Positions 1-10,599 of a stretch of DNA of 64,000 bases are shown piece after piece. Position 1 is the stretch's first letter. Each line of letters opens with the position of its first letter. This stretch comes from Mesorhabditis belari (taxonomy: Eukaryota > Nematoda > Chromadorea > Rhabditida > Rhabditidae). A program made the translations under genes and the position numbers. The notes under the pieces were generated by a model. The model saw only the letters and a program-made list of their open reading frames with translations. It ran no database searches and had not been told where the DNA came from. The stretch spans positions 772,501 through 836,500 of the forward strand of contig CAUEEP010000935.1 in the NCBI GenBank assembly GCA_958450365.1, in the 5' to 3' direction.

Positions 1-76
1 TAATGGGCAAGGTGCGGAAAAAAAGCTGCGCAAATGTCCGGGTGCGCAAAAAAAGGTCGCATTTGTCCCACTCCCC
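1..76. repeat. Foldback element, right arm (cut by window edge)
   Basis: The sequence reads GTGCGGAAAAAAAG, then GTGCGCAAAAAAAGG, then CATTTGTCCCACTCCC. It matches almost base for base the right arm of the palindromic elements at 48328-48794 and 50655-51114. Only the right arm lies inside the window. Confidence 0.85.
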
Positions 77-328
77 AATCTTGTTCTAATATTCTTCTAA
101 AAATGTGAAAATTGAAAATAAATAATTATTTAATCTAAAGAATCTAAAGAAAACTTATTTATCAATTTTTAGTGAATGTCCTCGAGAACGAGTCTTATCG
201 AAAGATTTATGGGTTTGCGCCAATCGATTGTTAGTTTTTAAAGGGTTTTTGGAGAAAATGAATAGATTATAGAATTAATAATAAATAAACAATTAATTGT
301 GATAAGTTTGGAATTGTTTGTTTAGCTG

Positions 329-690
329 GAAGTAGGGGAGATCAAAAAATTTTGCGCTGCCGGGACTCGAACCCGCGAGCTCCCGCTTACCGGGTAAACT
401 GCGCTAACCATTACACCACAGTGTAATCGACGTCCCTTCCTCCAGGGGCCGTTAAGTTCCGTCCTCTCTGGATGAGACGGTTCCACACGTCTTGATTTAT
501 AGGCCTCGAAACTAGATATGAAGACCTAAGCCAGCATTGCAAAGCCCATCCTTTCGTCAGTTGGACAGAACTAGGACAGATCAAAAACTTGCGCGCCTTC
601 GGGACTCGAACCCGTGACCCGTCGCTTACCAGACAGCTGTGCTAACCATTACACCACAACGCAATCGATCTCCCCTAGTCCAGAGGAACT
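329..690 (-). repeat. Two tandem tRNA-like (SINE-type) units
   Basis: Two similar units lie in the same orientation, about 355-430 and 590-665. Read on the minus strand each has a tRNA-type A box (TGGTGTAATGGTTAGC) and a B box (GGTTCGAGTCC). Both end in a GCGC tail and share flanking words such as AGATCAAAAA and CAATCGA. The anticodon and T stems pair poorly, so I take them as tRNA-derived repeat copies and not functional tRNAs. They occupy the stretch where the 5' part of the neighbouring lectin gene would be expected. Confidence 0.65.
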
Positions 691-842
691 TAACTCTTTT
701 TCAGGAAAACTTGTCTTGAAAAGCCGTTACCTATTCTGCCATTGCCGAAAATTGTAAGGTGAAAATTTAAGTAATTCTTTATAGAATTCTTTATAAAACT
801 TCTTAATAGGTTTTTTGGAAAATTTTCATTTCAATTTTTTAG

Positions 843-1804
843 CAAATGTCCATCACGATGGATTTTTGTCGAGGAATTAGCAGCTTGCTTTAAGGTGAGA
901 GGGTTTTGAAAGGTTTTAAAGCTTTGAAAGCTTCAAGCTTTTAAAGATTTTAAAGCTTAAAACTTTAAAATCTATTAAAATCTATTAAAATCATTTTAAA
1001 GCTTAAAGCTTTAAAATCGAATAAAAGTTAAATGTAAACTGTTTCTTTGCGTAATTTGAAAACAAATCAATCATTCTTTCAGCCGATTCACAATGTGAAC
1101 TATGAGATGGCGAACGATTTGTGCAAATCGATGAGTTCCCATTTGGTGACCGTGGAAAATGAGGAGAAAAACGCGCTGGTTTTGGGTTAAAAAAAGGAAT
1201 TGCAAATAATGATTTTCAATGATTGCAGAGCTGACAAAATCGGGAATCCTTAGCGAATCGTTTTCGACGCAGACACTACTTGGAGCAAAGAAAAGAGTGA
1301 GTTCTGAATGTTTTACACTTCTTTCCCCCTTGTCTTTCCTTTCTTCTCTCGTCGGTCGAGGTGCCGAATGGCTCAGTGGTTAGGGCGACTAGCCGGTAGG
1401 TCGAGGTCGGGCAAGGGGGTCGAGGGTTCGGTCCCCTCACCTCACCGATTGCTTTTTGTCAATTCCTTCACTTCTTTATTACCAGATTCTTGCAGAAATC
1501 GTTGAAATTGACTTGGAGTCACGGATTGATAAACAATTTCACAAAATGGGTTGATGAGAAGATGATTGAAGAAAATGATGAACGCAAATGTGTGGCGGTG
1601 AGTGGAAATCGAAATCAATTTGAGACTGATTTTTGAGTGCCCTAGAGAGGATGTGTTTCTACTCAGCACAAAGCACATTATTGTTTTGCTTTCTTTCAGA
1701 TGATCACCGACAATGCAGAGAAATGGATAGATTCTCTTTGGATGACCGTGCCATGTGAGACGATGCAAAGGATTTCCCTGTGTGAAATGAAAGCATTCAG
1801 CTAG
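843..1804 (+). CDS. C-type lectin-domain protein, 3' exons
   Basis: Five exons join in phase: 843-894, 1083-1185, 1229-1296, 1496-1597 and 1700-1804 (stop TAG). They encode one C-type lectin-like domain: an opening Cys-Pro with Trp, then NVNYEMANDLCKS, HLVTVENEEKNALVL, an LLGAKK strand, a TWS turn and a closing CETMQRISLCEMK. The exon plan and residues follow the intact lectin gene at 3044-5489, so the two are tandem paralogues. C-type lectins bind sugars or other ligands outside the cell. This copy lacks the EPN sugar-selectivity motif and the WND calcium motif of its neighbour (it has W-I-D-S-L-W), so calcium-dependent sugar binding is doubtful. The 5' end was not found; a weak upstream exon about 698-755 (KTCLEKPLPILPLPKIV) fits the phase but shows no membrane segment. 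The gene may start outside the window or be degraded. Confidence 0.78.
1308..1494 (+). repeat. tRNA-derived SINE filling a lectin intron
   Basis: A pyrimidine-rich leader (CCCCTTGTCTTTCC) is followed by a tRNA-like head (GCCGAATGGCTCAGTGG A box, GAGGGTTCGGTCCC B-box region) and the tail TTGTCAATTCCTTCACTTC. The same leader, head and tail recur at 59256-59410 and, inverted, at 60117-60345. It occupies nearly all of the intron between lectin exons 3 and 4. Confidence 0.75.
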
Positions 1805-1904
1805 CAGAAAGCAGAAGATCTTTCATCTATTGTACAGATGAAAGTTGCATTTTAGTCTTTTTTTGTGTTCTTTATGTTGTCTGTAGTCGAGAGTAGACAA
1901 GGGC

Positions 1905-2290
1905 ACTAGAAACTAGAAACGTAAACTACAAACGCTTCTAACTTACTTCAAATCTGCCCGATTGACATGATCTATAGCTCAAAAGATAGAGGAATTCAAG
2001 AGCTTTTGAATGGCCAAAAGCACACACAGAAATATCAATGCTAAAGAAAGTTACAATAGTTTGTAGCGTGACTACGCGCAAATACGGTCCGTTTTGACAT
2101 AAACCACTGTAACTTTCTTTAGACGTTGATATTTTTCGGTATGTTTTTGGCCATTCAAAAGCTCTTGGAATTCTCTATTTTTTGAGCTATAGATCATGTT
2201 AATCCGATAGATTTGAAGCAAGTTAGAAGCGTTTTCAGTGCGACAAGTCGTAATTTTTGTAGTTTATAGTGCTCATGTCTAATCAAGAGT
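1905..2290. repeat. Foldback element, family F1, copy 1
   Basis: The left arm (CTACAAACGCTTCTAAC, CTATAGCTCAAAA, GCTTTTGAATGGCC) is followed by its inverted complement (GGCCATTCAAAAGCTC, TTTTTTGAGCTATAG, GTTAGAAGCGTTTT). The centre is a short ACTACGCGC spacer. The same palindrome recurs at 18838-19203. Confidence 0.85.
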
Positions 2291-2580
2291 AGCATATATC
2301 GATGCTAAAGAAAGTTACAATGGTTTGTAGCCGACTCGATCGCTTTGACTATCCGTTTCGTCCGTTTCGTTCGACTACAAACCACTGTAACTTTCTTTAT
2401 CATTGATATTTTTCGGTATGTTTTTGGCCATTCAAAAGCTCTTGGAATTCTGCATTTTTTGAGCTATAGATCATGTTAATCCGATAGCTTTGAAGCAATT
2501 TAGAAGCGTTCATAGTGTGACAAGTCCGTCATTTTTGTAGTTTATAGTGCTCATGTCTAATCGAGAGTAGAAATAACAAT
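2291..2580. repeat. Foldback element, family F1, partial copy
   Basis: Immediately after the first copy, the inner left arm (TATCGATGCTAAAGAAAGTTACAATGG is shared in pieces) and a full right arm recur, including GCTCTTGGAATTC, GAGCTATAGATCATG and TTTTTGTAGTTTATAGTGCTC. It looks like a tandem half-copy with a truncated left arm. Confidence 0.75.
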
Positions 2581-3043
2581 ATTCGTCGATTTGTTTCATT
2601 TTATTTTATTTCATTGTTACCTCAAGAAATCTTTGAACCTCAATAAACCTCAATAAACCTCAATTTATCAATTTCAACAAAAAACAAAACACAAAACTTC
2701 ATTTAAACTTAAAAATAAACAATTTTAACTTTAAAAACTTTATATTTTGTGCTTAAAAATTTCTTTCTTATAGAGCAAAAATTTATAAGTTTTCTACAAA
2801 AGAAAATGAAAGTTTTATGCGCTAGAAAGGATTCATTTACATTTTAGAACAAATAAAGACGATCAGCTCAAAGAAATCCTTTTCGCTAAGCAAAAGCAAA
2901 TCTTTTCAAAGCTTTGAAAGCAAATCTTTTCTTCATTTTTCTTGATCAATCTTTTTTTTGTTTTGAGAACTTTCACTCTCTTTTTTTTCATTCATTCATT
3001 TTCCCAATTGATTTTCTCATTTTTTCGAGTTTTTTCTTGTTTA

Positions 3044-5489
3044 ATGGGAGATCTCGACGTCGAGGAAAAGCCTCAATTTTTACTGTAACCTTTTTTTTTC
3101 TTTATACCTTTAAAATAGCTATTTAGAAATCGAATTTCAAAAAGCGATAAAGAAAATGAGATTTTAAAGCATCGAATTCGTCTTTTATTCTTTTTCCTCA
3201 CGACATTCATCGCTTATTCGATTGGGGCAACGGTTTATCTGATTTTTGTCATCAATTATTTCAGGTAATTCATTTTAAATGAAGAAAAAAACCCTCTAAA
3301 AGCTCTAAAAGCTGACTCTAAAAGCTTTAGATCGAATCAAACATCAGATTCAATCACTTCACAAAGATCTCTTATCCAAGAAATCAAGAAATATGAGTGA
3401 ATTTTAAGATACTTTTTAGCTAAAATAGATCTTTTAGTGATTCAACTCTGATCAAACATTTCCTCAAGACTTGTCAATATCGTTTGTAAGTTTTCATTTA
3501 CAATTTGAACAGTTAAACTAGCGATATTTCGGGCGTACAGTTGCGTAGTCGTTAACTTTTTAAATTCACCGTATTTTCTCTAATAGTAGTGCACCCTGAG
3601 CCTTGCCTAAATTGCTCGAAATCTCGAAAACCGCTTATCAGAACCTATCGATGTGGGATCGGAAAATGTAGCTGACGATGAGATCTTGTGGGGGGATTTG
3701 AGTGTTGAGCTTCTACGAAAACTTAGAAACCGTAAAATAGTCATCAACTCGGCTCGGCTGGACATACTACTGTTAGAGAGAATACGGTATTTAGGTAGCG
3801 GTACTTTAAATAGTACTAAATAAAAAAAAAACAAGTAAGCCTTTAAAAAGTCATATTTTAAAATAAGCGCAGACTAAATGGGATTAGCAAATCAGTACAT
3901 GGGCAAATCAGTAATTGCAGAAAGTAGAGCCACTAAAATCTAGAAATTTAAAGCTTAACCCTTAACCCTCTCTTTTTAACACATTCACGACCCAGCCATT
4001 TTTGCCGTTTCTCTTGAAAACTAGTACAAAGTTACCGCGAACTTTCTATAAAATAAAGAATAAAAGCCCGTAAAAGCTTGAGTTGACACTAAAAGAATCG
4101 TTATTAGTACAACCAATCGGCTAACAGCCAATACGACGTCGTGAATATTTTAACTGAACTGAGAATCGGAGGAATTCGACATTATCTTAAAAACAGTAAG
4201 CTTTACAAAGCCTATTTTACAGAAACGAATGTGTTCATCCACAAAAATCGACAATTGTTCAGACACCGATCTCCATAAAAACGTGAGAGGTTAAATATAA
4301 ATATAATCAATATAAAAGATTAAATATTGAAAATAAAAGTGAAATAAATAAAGTAAAGTAAAGTAAAGAAAATAAAAAGTAAAATAAAAAATCTTACTAA
4401 GAACTTAACGTAAAGATAGAAATCATATTTGAAACTCGAATATTTTCAGCGGTTGTCCAGAGGGATGGTTTCACAGTCGACACTTTAAAAGTTGTTATAA
4501 GGTGAGATAATTTCAAAAATATTATTTACAAATAGCTTTCTATATAGAACTTTTACTTTTAGTCTGTTTACAATGTAAATTTCGATGAGGCGACCGCGAT
4601 TTGTCGCTCGGTGAACGGGGAATTGGTCACCGTTAACAATGATCTCAAAAATTTATTGGTTTTAGGTGAAAGTTGAAGAAAAACTTAAAAAAACCATTTC
4701 AGAACTAACAAAAGCTGATAAAATGATTGATCTCTTTTACGGGAATGTTATAATCGGAGCAAAGAAAGGGGTTAGTTTCAAAAGTTTTGACTAATCAAGG
4801 TAAAATCGTTTCAATAGATGAGGCTAATTGTAGCTAATTGTAAGCGAAAAAAAAGCTAATTACTGGTTTAAAATAAAATTTGGAAATTAGTAATGTGTAC
4901 ATACCGTAAATACTGTAATAGTACTCCAGCCCCATAATGACGGTACGGAGGGTTGCGTAGTCTAGCTTTGGACGAGTTTTTCTCGACACTGGTTTATGCT
5001 ACAATGCGCGCTTAGGTATCAAAAAATAGCTGAGATTCAGGGCTATTTTTTGATACCAAAGACGCATTTTTTGAAAGTATGGGCGCTTTGAAAAAATTAA
5101 ATACTAAAAAACTTTTGCGACTACGTGACTGTACGAGAGGGGTGGGGTACTATTACAGTATTTACGGTATGATTTTTTTTGCAGGATAATGAGACTTTAA
5201 TTTGGAGTAATGGGAAACCAAATGCTTACAAACGATGGTCACCGAGAGAACCAAATGGAGGAAATGTTGAGAGATGTGTGAATGTGAGATGAAACAAAAA
5301 AAAAAGATATAACCCAAGATATTATAAATCTACAATAGAAATTATAGTTAACTGGAAAAGATGATTTAGATGTACACGGATGAAACAATCGGATATAAAG
5401 GAGACCTTTCTGGGATTTCTCGATGGAATGATTTCCCCTGTGATCAGCGACAACGAGTTGCTCTTTGTGAAATGAATATTTTGAAATAA
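3044..5489 (+). CDS. Type II membrane C-type lectin
   Basis: Seven exons join in phase: 3044-3084, 3127-3264, 4450-4501, 4563-4665, 4703-4770, 5185-5283 and 5370-5489, giving about 206 residues. The start MGDLDVEEKPQFLL opens a short charged cytoplasmic tail. A membrane segment follows at about residues 30-55 (FIAYSIGATVYLIFVINYF). The rest is one C-type lectin domain starting GCPEGWFHS and containing CRSVNGELVTVNN, the EPNGG loop, WND and the closing CDQRQRVALCEM. EPN plus WND are the residues that bind calcium and mannose-type sugars in this family. With no signal peptide and an N-terminal anchor, it should sit in the plasma membrane with the lectin domain outside. The exon 1 to 2 acceptor (ATTTAG at 3126) is my choice; AAAAAG slightly later also keeps phase. 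Introns hold a foldback element at 4912-5169. Confidence 0.87.
4912..5169. repeat. Foldback MITE, family F2, copy 1
   Basis: The element begins TACCGTAAATACTGTAATAGTA and ends with the inverted complement TACTATTACAGTATTTACGG, with further pairing inside (CTTTGGACGAG, TTTATGCTACAAT, TATCAAAAAATAGCTGA). It lies in lectin intron 5. Related copies are at 19993-20252, 20343-20616 and, diverged, 52569-52821. Confidence 0.88.
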
Positions 5490-5677
5490 CAAATTTGGAT
5501 AATTTGACAGCAAGTTTGATAATAAAAAAAGCTAATAATGAAAAGAATTTCAAATTGCATCCCAACTAGACAGTAGAGTGTGTTCCTCGGAAGTAATGCG
5601 TAAAAACTCGGAAGTAAAAAAAAACGCACACTCGGGAAAAAGTACTTTTAGCGAAAATTGGTGCGAAAAAAGGATGG

Positions 5678-7239
5678 TAGTCACATGAGCGCCAAAAATT
5701 GAACGCCGTTCATTTGAGCGCGGCTCATCTCAGCACCACGCCAAAAATAGCTTGAAAATGTTCATTTCAGCGCCGAATCAACCCTTCCTGTGTTTTTTGC
5801 AGTTTTTGCTTGATTTCAAGGTTTTTACTACACGTTTTTATTCAATTAGTTAACACACAATAACAATTGCGCAATATAACAATAATAAAAATAACAACAA
5901 AATACGTATGATGCGCAAAAGCGTAACAACAAATGAGTAAAAGCAAAACAAACAAATCACATCAAATGAACAAAAGAACACAAAGCTTTCGGATGATTTT
6001 CCCAAGAGTCCATTTTTAATCGCCAGCTTCCGTTGTTGATGAGCAGTTCGAATTCGTGATGACTGTGGAGAGAGTTGGGGAAAAGACAAATGCTTCTGTG
6101 CAGTAAGAACGAACAACTTCTCGTACTTTTCTTGAACCTCTAACAACTTCATTGCCACAAATTCTGCCGAACATTTCGATATGATTTCCTAATAAACAAA
6201 ATGTATAAAAGGTTTTTAAAAGAGATACCTTCAATCTGGCGTTATGACTTCTTGACTTTAATTTTTGTGATGATTATCCAATTTGTTCGTCTCTCATAAC
6301 AGCGCCAAATGAGTTTCAGTTTTCAATGGCGTGAAGCGGTAAAACATAACGACTCATAACCACTTTTCTGATATAGCTGTTTTCAAAGTATACAAATACG
6401 CCTAAAAATAGCAAGTTATCTATTTATACTGTATCAAATTTACGTCGCAATCCGTTGACAAAGTTTGGCAAATTGATATAGGCTTCATGTTGCAAGACCT
6501 CAAAATACTTCCGGACGTCAGAAGATTTTACAAAGGTTAGCGCCATTCATTCTTGTACATACACTTTCGTTGCAGGGTTTTGATAAACATCAAATAAGTT
6601 GAAACGCTAAAACAAAAGTGAATAAGACTAGGGAATCCACTAACCTTAATAGCATCGTCGTCGCGAAGAGCTCTTTGTTGCGGGCACGCACTTCTGTCAA
6701 CGCCTGAAGATAAAAAATACATGGTGCAATTATAAAATCGGGCAAAACCGCCTAGAAAATGAAGAATAAAATACTACCTCGCTTTGACTACCTCTTTGAC
6801 TCCGGATGTTGCGCCGTGTCGCCGCTTCTTGCGTAATTCATTCTAAACAAAGAAATATGTTAACTGTAAGCAAATTGTAGACGAAAATGACAAGAAACGG
6901 TGAAAAAAACATGCTATTGGGCAAGATATCATAAAACTAGCAAATTTACACATTTTCATCAAAAACAGACCTTAAATACGAGCTAATCTAGCAAATTTCT
7001 CGGCGCATTTGGTGCCTACTGCCGCGCCCTAGGTCAAATAAGTAAAAAAAAGTGTAAAAACAGAAGCAAACCCCTAAAAAACATGCAAAAGCAGCGTAGA
7101 AAGCAAAAATATTAAAATCTAGTCGCACGGAAATGAACATTTTCCAGTCATTTTTGACGCGGCGGAGCGCACGCCGAATCGTTGGCGCTTAAATGAACGT
7201 CGAATGAACGTCGCTCAATTTTTGGCGCTTATGTGACTA
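5678..7239 (-). mobile_element. TIR element with unrecognised coding exons
   Basis: Terminal inverted repeats of at least 35 bases start TAGTCACATGAGCGCC on the left; the right end reads GGCGCTTATGTGACTA. Secondary pairs (ATGAACATTTTC against GAAAATGTTCAT) extend the arms to about 110 bases. On the minus strand several open segments have splice-like borders: about 6846-6783 (NELRKKRRHGATSGVKEVV), 6705-6650 (ALTEVRARNKELFATTMLL) and 6245-6000 (containing EIISKCSAEFVAMKLLEVQ and EKYEKLFVLTAQ). The segments are basic and helical in character. I do not recognise a transposase or another family. The element could be a non-autonomous DNA transposon carrying a DNA-binding or captured host segment. 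Confidence 0.55.
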
Positions 7240-7310
7240 TAAAAAATTTTTTAAAAAAATTTTTTTAAAAAAAAATATAAATTTTTTATTAAAAAAAAAA
7301 TTTTTTTGGG

Positions 7311-7344
<34 letters not shown>

Positions 7345-7370
7345 TTAAAAAAAAAAAAAAAAAAAAAAAA

Positions 7371-7431
<61 letters not shown>

Positions 7432-7532
7432 AAAAAAATAAAAAAAAAATATTTTTTTTTTTAATTTTTTTAAAAAAAAAAAAATATATAAAAAAATTTT
7501 TTTTTTTTTTTAATTTTTAAAAAAAAAAATAA

Positions 7533-7627
<95 letters not shown>

Positions 7628-7632
7628 TAAAA

Positions 7633-7674
<42 letters not shown>

Positions 7675-7685
7675 AAAAAAAAGGG

Positions 7686-7725
<40 letters not shown>

Positions 7726-8631
7726 TTTTTTTTTAAAAAGAAAATAAAAAAAATAAAAAAAAAAAGGGAATTGGTGAAAAGTTTTTTAAAAATTAGGAAA
7801 AAATTATTTTTTTGGGTTTTTTGAAAAAATTAATTGAAAAAAGGTGGGGGGGGGAGTGGGGGTGGGGTTGGGGAAGAATGAAGGAGGAGGAAGGGGGGGG
7901 GGGGGGGGGGAGTTTATTTTTGGGGGGAAAAAAAAAGGGGGGAAATATTTATTTTTGGATAAGTAAATATTTATAAAAAAAAAAAAAAAAAAAAAATTAA
8001 AAAAAAAAAAAAATAATTAAAATAAAAAATAAAAAAAAAATATTAAATAAAAAAAAAGATATTTAAATATAAATGGGGAGTTTTTTTTTTTAAATATTTT
8101 TAAAAAAAAAAAATTTTTATAATAAATTTTTTTTTTTTTTTTTATAGGAAGAATAAAAAATTTTATTTTGGGGGTTTTTTTTATTTTAAATATATAAAAA
8201 GAATAAATTTTTAAATATTGATTAAAAAATAATAGATATTTATATTTTTTTTATTATATAAAAATTTTTTTTAAAAATTTTTTTTTTAAAAAGGAAAAAA
8301 GTGGGTAATAAAATATAAAATATTATAATTTTTTTTTATAAAATTAAATTAATGGGTGAAAATATAAATTTTTTAATATTTTTTTTTTATTTATTAAATT
8401 TTTAATATATAAAAATATATATAAAAAATTTTTTAAAATAAAATAAATATTTGGGAAAAAATTTAAAAAAAAAAAGATAAAAATTAAAAAAAAAAAAAAA
8501 AAATTTTAATAAATTTTATAAAAAAAAAAAAATAATTTAATAAATAAAATTAAAAAAAATTTAATAAAATAATTTTTTTAAATATTAATATTTAAAAAAA
8601 AAATATTTTTTTTTTTTTTTTTATTTTTTTA

Positions 8632-8699
<68 letters not shown>

Positions 8700-8835
8700 T
8701 AATATTTTTTTTTTTTATTTTTTTTATATTTAAAAAAAAAAAATAAAAAAAAAATAAAATTTAAAATTTTTAAAAAAAAAAAAAAAAAAAAAATAAAATA
8801 AAAAATAAAAAATAAAAAAAAAAATAAAAATATCT
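7240..8835. other. Homopolymer A/T block, no gene
   Basis: About 1.6 kb consists almost only of long A and T runs with short G runs near 7840-7930. No unit repeat and no believable coding sequence is present. It could be a real simple-sequence expansion in the transposon that contains it, or a badly resolved long-read stretch. Confidence 0.8.
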
Positions 8836-9306
8836 CCCCAAAAAAATGGCGAGCGCCGCCTCCTTTTAAAGATATCCAACCGTTCAACTGATTTGGTGGC
8901 AAATTCCCGTCAAATGTAAAGATATTCAATGTACTCGACGTGTAAAGAGGATTGCTCGTAGTTACTCGGCCAAAAAAAACGTCGATTAATCGAGTAAAAA
9001 ATGGACTGATGTAAATTTTACTCAAGTAATTACTCGCTTAATTACTCGCGTAATTACTTACTTACTCGCGAGAAACACTCTCTACTAGCCAGTCTTGTTG
9101 TTGGCCTCTTATGTTGGAAAGTTTGAAACTTTGACTGTGACTGTGCGTTTAGGTTACTTTAAAAACATTTTCTTTACAAATCTAAGAGTATTCGATAGGT
9201 ATCTAGCGATTATTTCGCTATTCTTTTATATTCCTTTTGATGCAGCAAACAAATGCGTTTTTAAAATAAGCAGGATTCAATTCAATTTCTATATTCTCCA
9301 AAACAT

Positions 9307-9362
9307 AAAATATCCAACTCCACTCGCCTATTGACGAATAGGGGAGTGGAGTTGGATATTTT
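9307..9362. repeat. Near-perfect hairpin
   Basis: AAAATATCCAACTCCACTC at 9307-9325 pairs exactly with 9344-9362. The stem continues through CCTATT/AATAGG with a single mismatch, leaving a four-base loop (GACG). Confidence 0.9.
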
Positions 9363-9552
9363 AATCCAATCCATTCATTTTTCTCTTCCTTTTAATCGCT
9401 CTTTCCCAAACACCGTTTTTCTCACTTATTTTAGAGAAAACGCGGCTCGTTCCGAGAATTGCAAACGGTCCGATTTTTTTCCGCAAAACCTTCCAGACTT
9501 TAGTATTTCATTCAAAAACTTTTCCAATTTTTTGGTCGATTTCTTGTTTTCT

Positions 9553-9835
9553 ATGTCTCAAAATCTTTACAGCACTCACACTAATTTGAGGCCTCAAATT
9601 CAACAAATAAAACGGTTGGTTTCTTATAGTTTTATTTATAGTTCATTTATAGTTCATTTATAGTTCAAAATTTTGAATTTTAAATTTTAGTGATCCCGAG
9701 CAAGATGTACCCGAGATTTTGCAAACGATTAAACAATCCACATTGAGAAATCTTTTGTTTTTCCTTCTCATTTCACTCGCTTATTCAATTGGATCGACTT
9801 TCTATATCGTTTTTCTCGTTTCATACTGTAAATGA
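9553..9835 (+). pseudogene. Lectin-type membrane anchor lacking its lectin domain
   Basis: Exon 9553-9614 opens MSQNLYSTHTNLRPQ and joins in phase to an exon starting at 9691 (DPEQDVPEILQTIKQ) that carries the membrane segment LISLAYSIGSTFYIVFLVSY. This matches the anchor of the lectin gene at 3044-5489 (FIAYSIGATVYLIFVINYF). If the exon is read through, translation stops after VSYCK at 9835 (68 residues). The natural donor at 9828 gives no in-phase continuation into the next acceptor at 9881. No lectin domain follows. Downstream, 9882-9942 and 10253-10338 are open in one frame (the latter reads SACRDRCCVTCQRIFEM) and may be remnants or exons of a different C terminus. It is either a truncated paralogue or a gene whose 3' half I could not assemble. 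Confidence 0.55.
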
Positions 9836-10463
9836 ATGAGGATTTCATTTGAATGAATAGTTTGAGGATTAAATTTTCAGAAAGCTTGTTAATCATAAAA
9901 AAACAGAGAATATTCAAGCTAATGAGGGAATGATCAGAAATGGCGGTGAGATCAAGACAAAAAGAAACCTAAAAAGCAAGACAAAACGCTTATCGCCTTT
10001 GAACACGATGATGAAATCCGTTTTTTGCGAATGAGCAATAGTTTTTTGCAAATACACTTTAAATTTTAGGTGATTTTTCGATTTTCACAATTTCAGATAA
10101 ATAAAGCCCTTAAAGACACCGTGGCCACGAGTGGGAAAATATGATTCAATCTTTTGTTAACCTTTTCGATCCCCGACCACGCAAAACCTTTTCTTTTTCG
10201 TCAATAATCTCTTGCCAATGATCTTCTTGATGTTTTCGTTTTATTTTTAGGTTCAAATAGTGCCTGCCGAGATCGTTGTTGCGTTACTTGTCAAAGAATT
10301 TTTGAAATGTTGCATCGAAATGTACGGTTATTGCTTTGATTCTATGTAATCACAAAATTGTGTTTTCTTTGTTTTGTTTATTATTGTTTGTTTTATTTTG
10401 TCAAAGACCTCCACTTTTGTTAAACATTCTCTGTTATTCTTAGAAAAGAATAAGGTAGAGAAA

Positions 10464-10546
10464 TTTTGCGCGACCCGGGATCGAACCAGGGTTTACCAGA
10501 GCTTGAATCATATTTTTTACCCACTCGGCCATGGCGACAGTTTCGA
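10464..10546 (-). pseudogene. tRNA-Leu(CAA)-like pseudogene
   Basis: On the minus strand ATGGCCGAGTGG is a leucine-type A box, GATTCAAGCTC resembles the leucine CAA anticodon loop, and CTGGTTCGATCCCGG is the T arm. The long variable arm expected of a leucine tRNA is missing and the acceptor stem pairs badly. The GCGCAAAATTT tail is shared with the tRNA-like unit near 355, which suggests a repeat family. Confidence 0.6.
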
Positions 10547-10599
10547 GCCGCGGTCTTTAAGGGCTTTAAGAACTATTTAAGGGCTACCATGCTTTATCT

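Larger units (their letters stand above)
5574..9084. mobile_element. Inverted-repeat DNA element, interrupted
   Basis: The left end TAGAGTGTGTTCCTCG and the right end CGCGAGAAACACTCTCTA are near-inverted copies. The same ends bound the element at 50441-51806, and the inner motifs (CGAGTAATTACT, GATTTGGTGGCAAATT, GGCGAGCGCCGC) recur there and at 63820-64000. Another inverted-repeat element (5678-7239) and the homopolymer block lie inside it. No transposase was recognised, so it is probably non-autonomous. Confidence 0.65.

Noticed and set aside
160..290. A further C-type lectin exon (frame reading ECPRERVLSKDLWVC)
   Set aside because: Only the Cys-Pro beginning resembles a lectin exon; no following exon and no splice donor in a suitable place.
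355..430. Functional tRNA gene
   Set aside because: A and B boxes are present but the T stem has a mismatch and the anticodon and acceptor stems do not fold; a similar diverged unit lies next to it, as expected for a repeat.
8699..9025. 108-residue minus-strand frame rich in Phe and Lys
   Set aside because: It comes from homopolymer T runs and transposon sequence.
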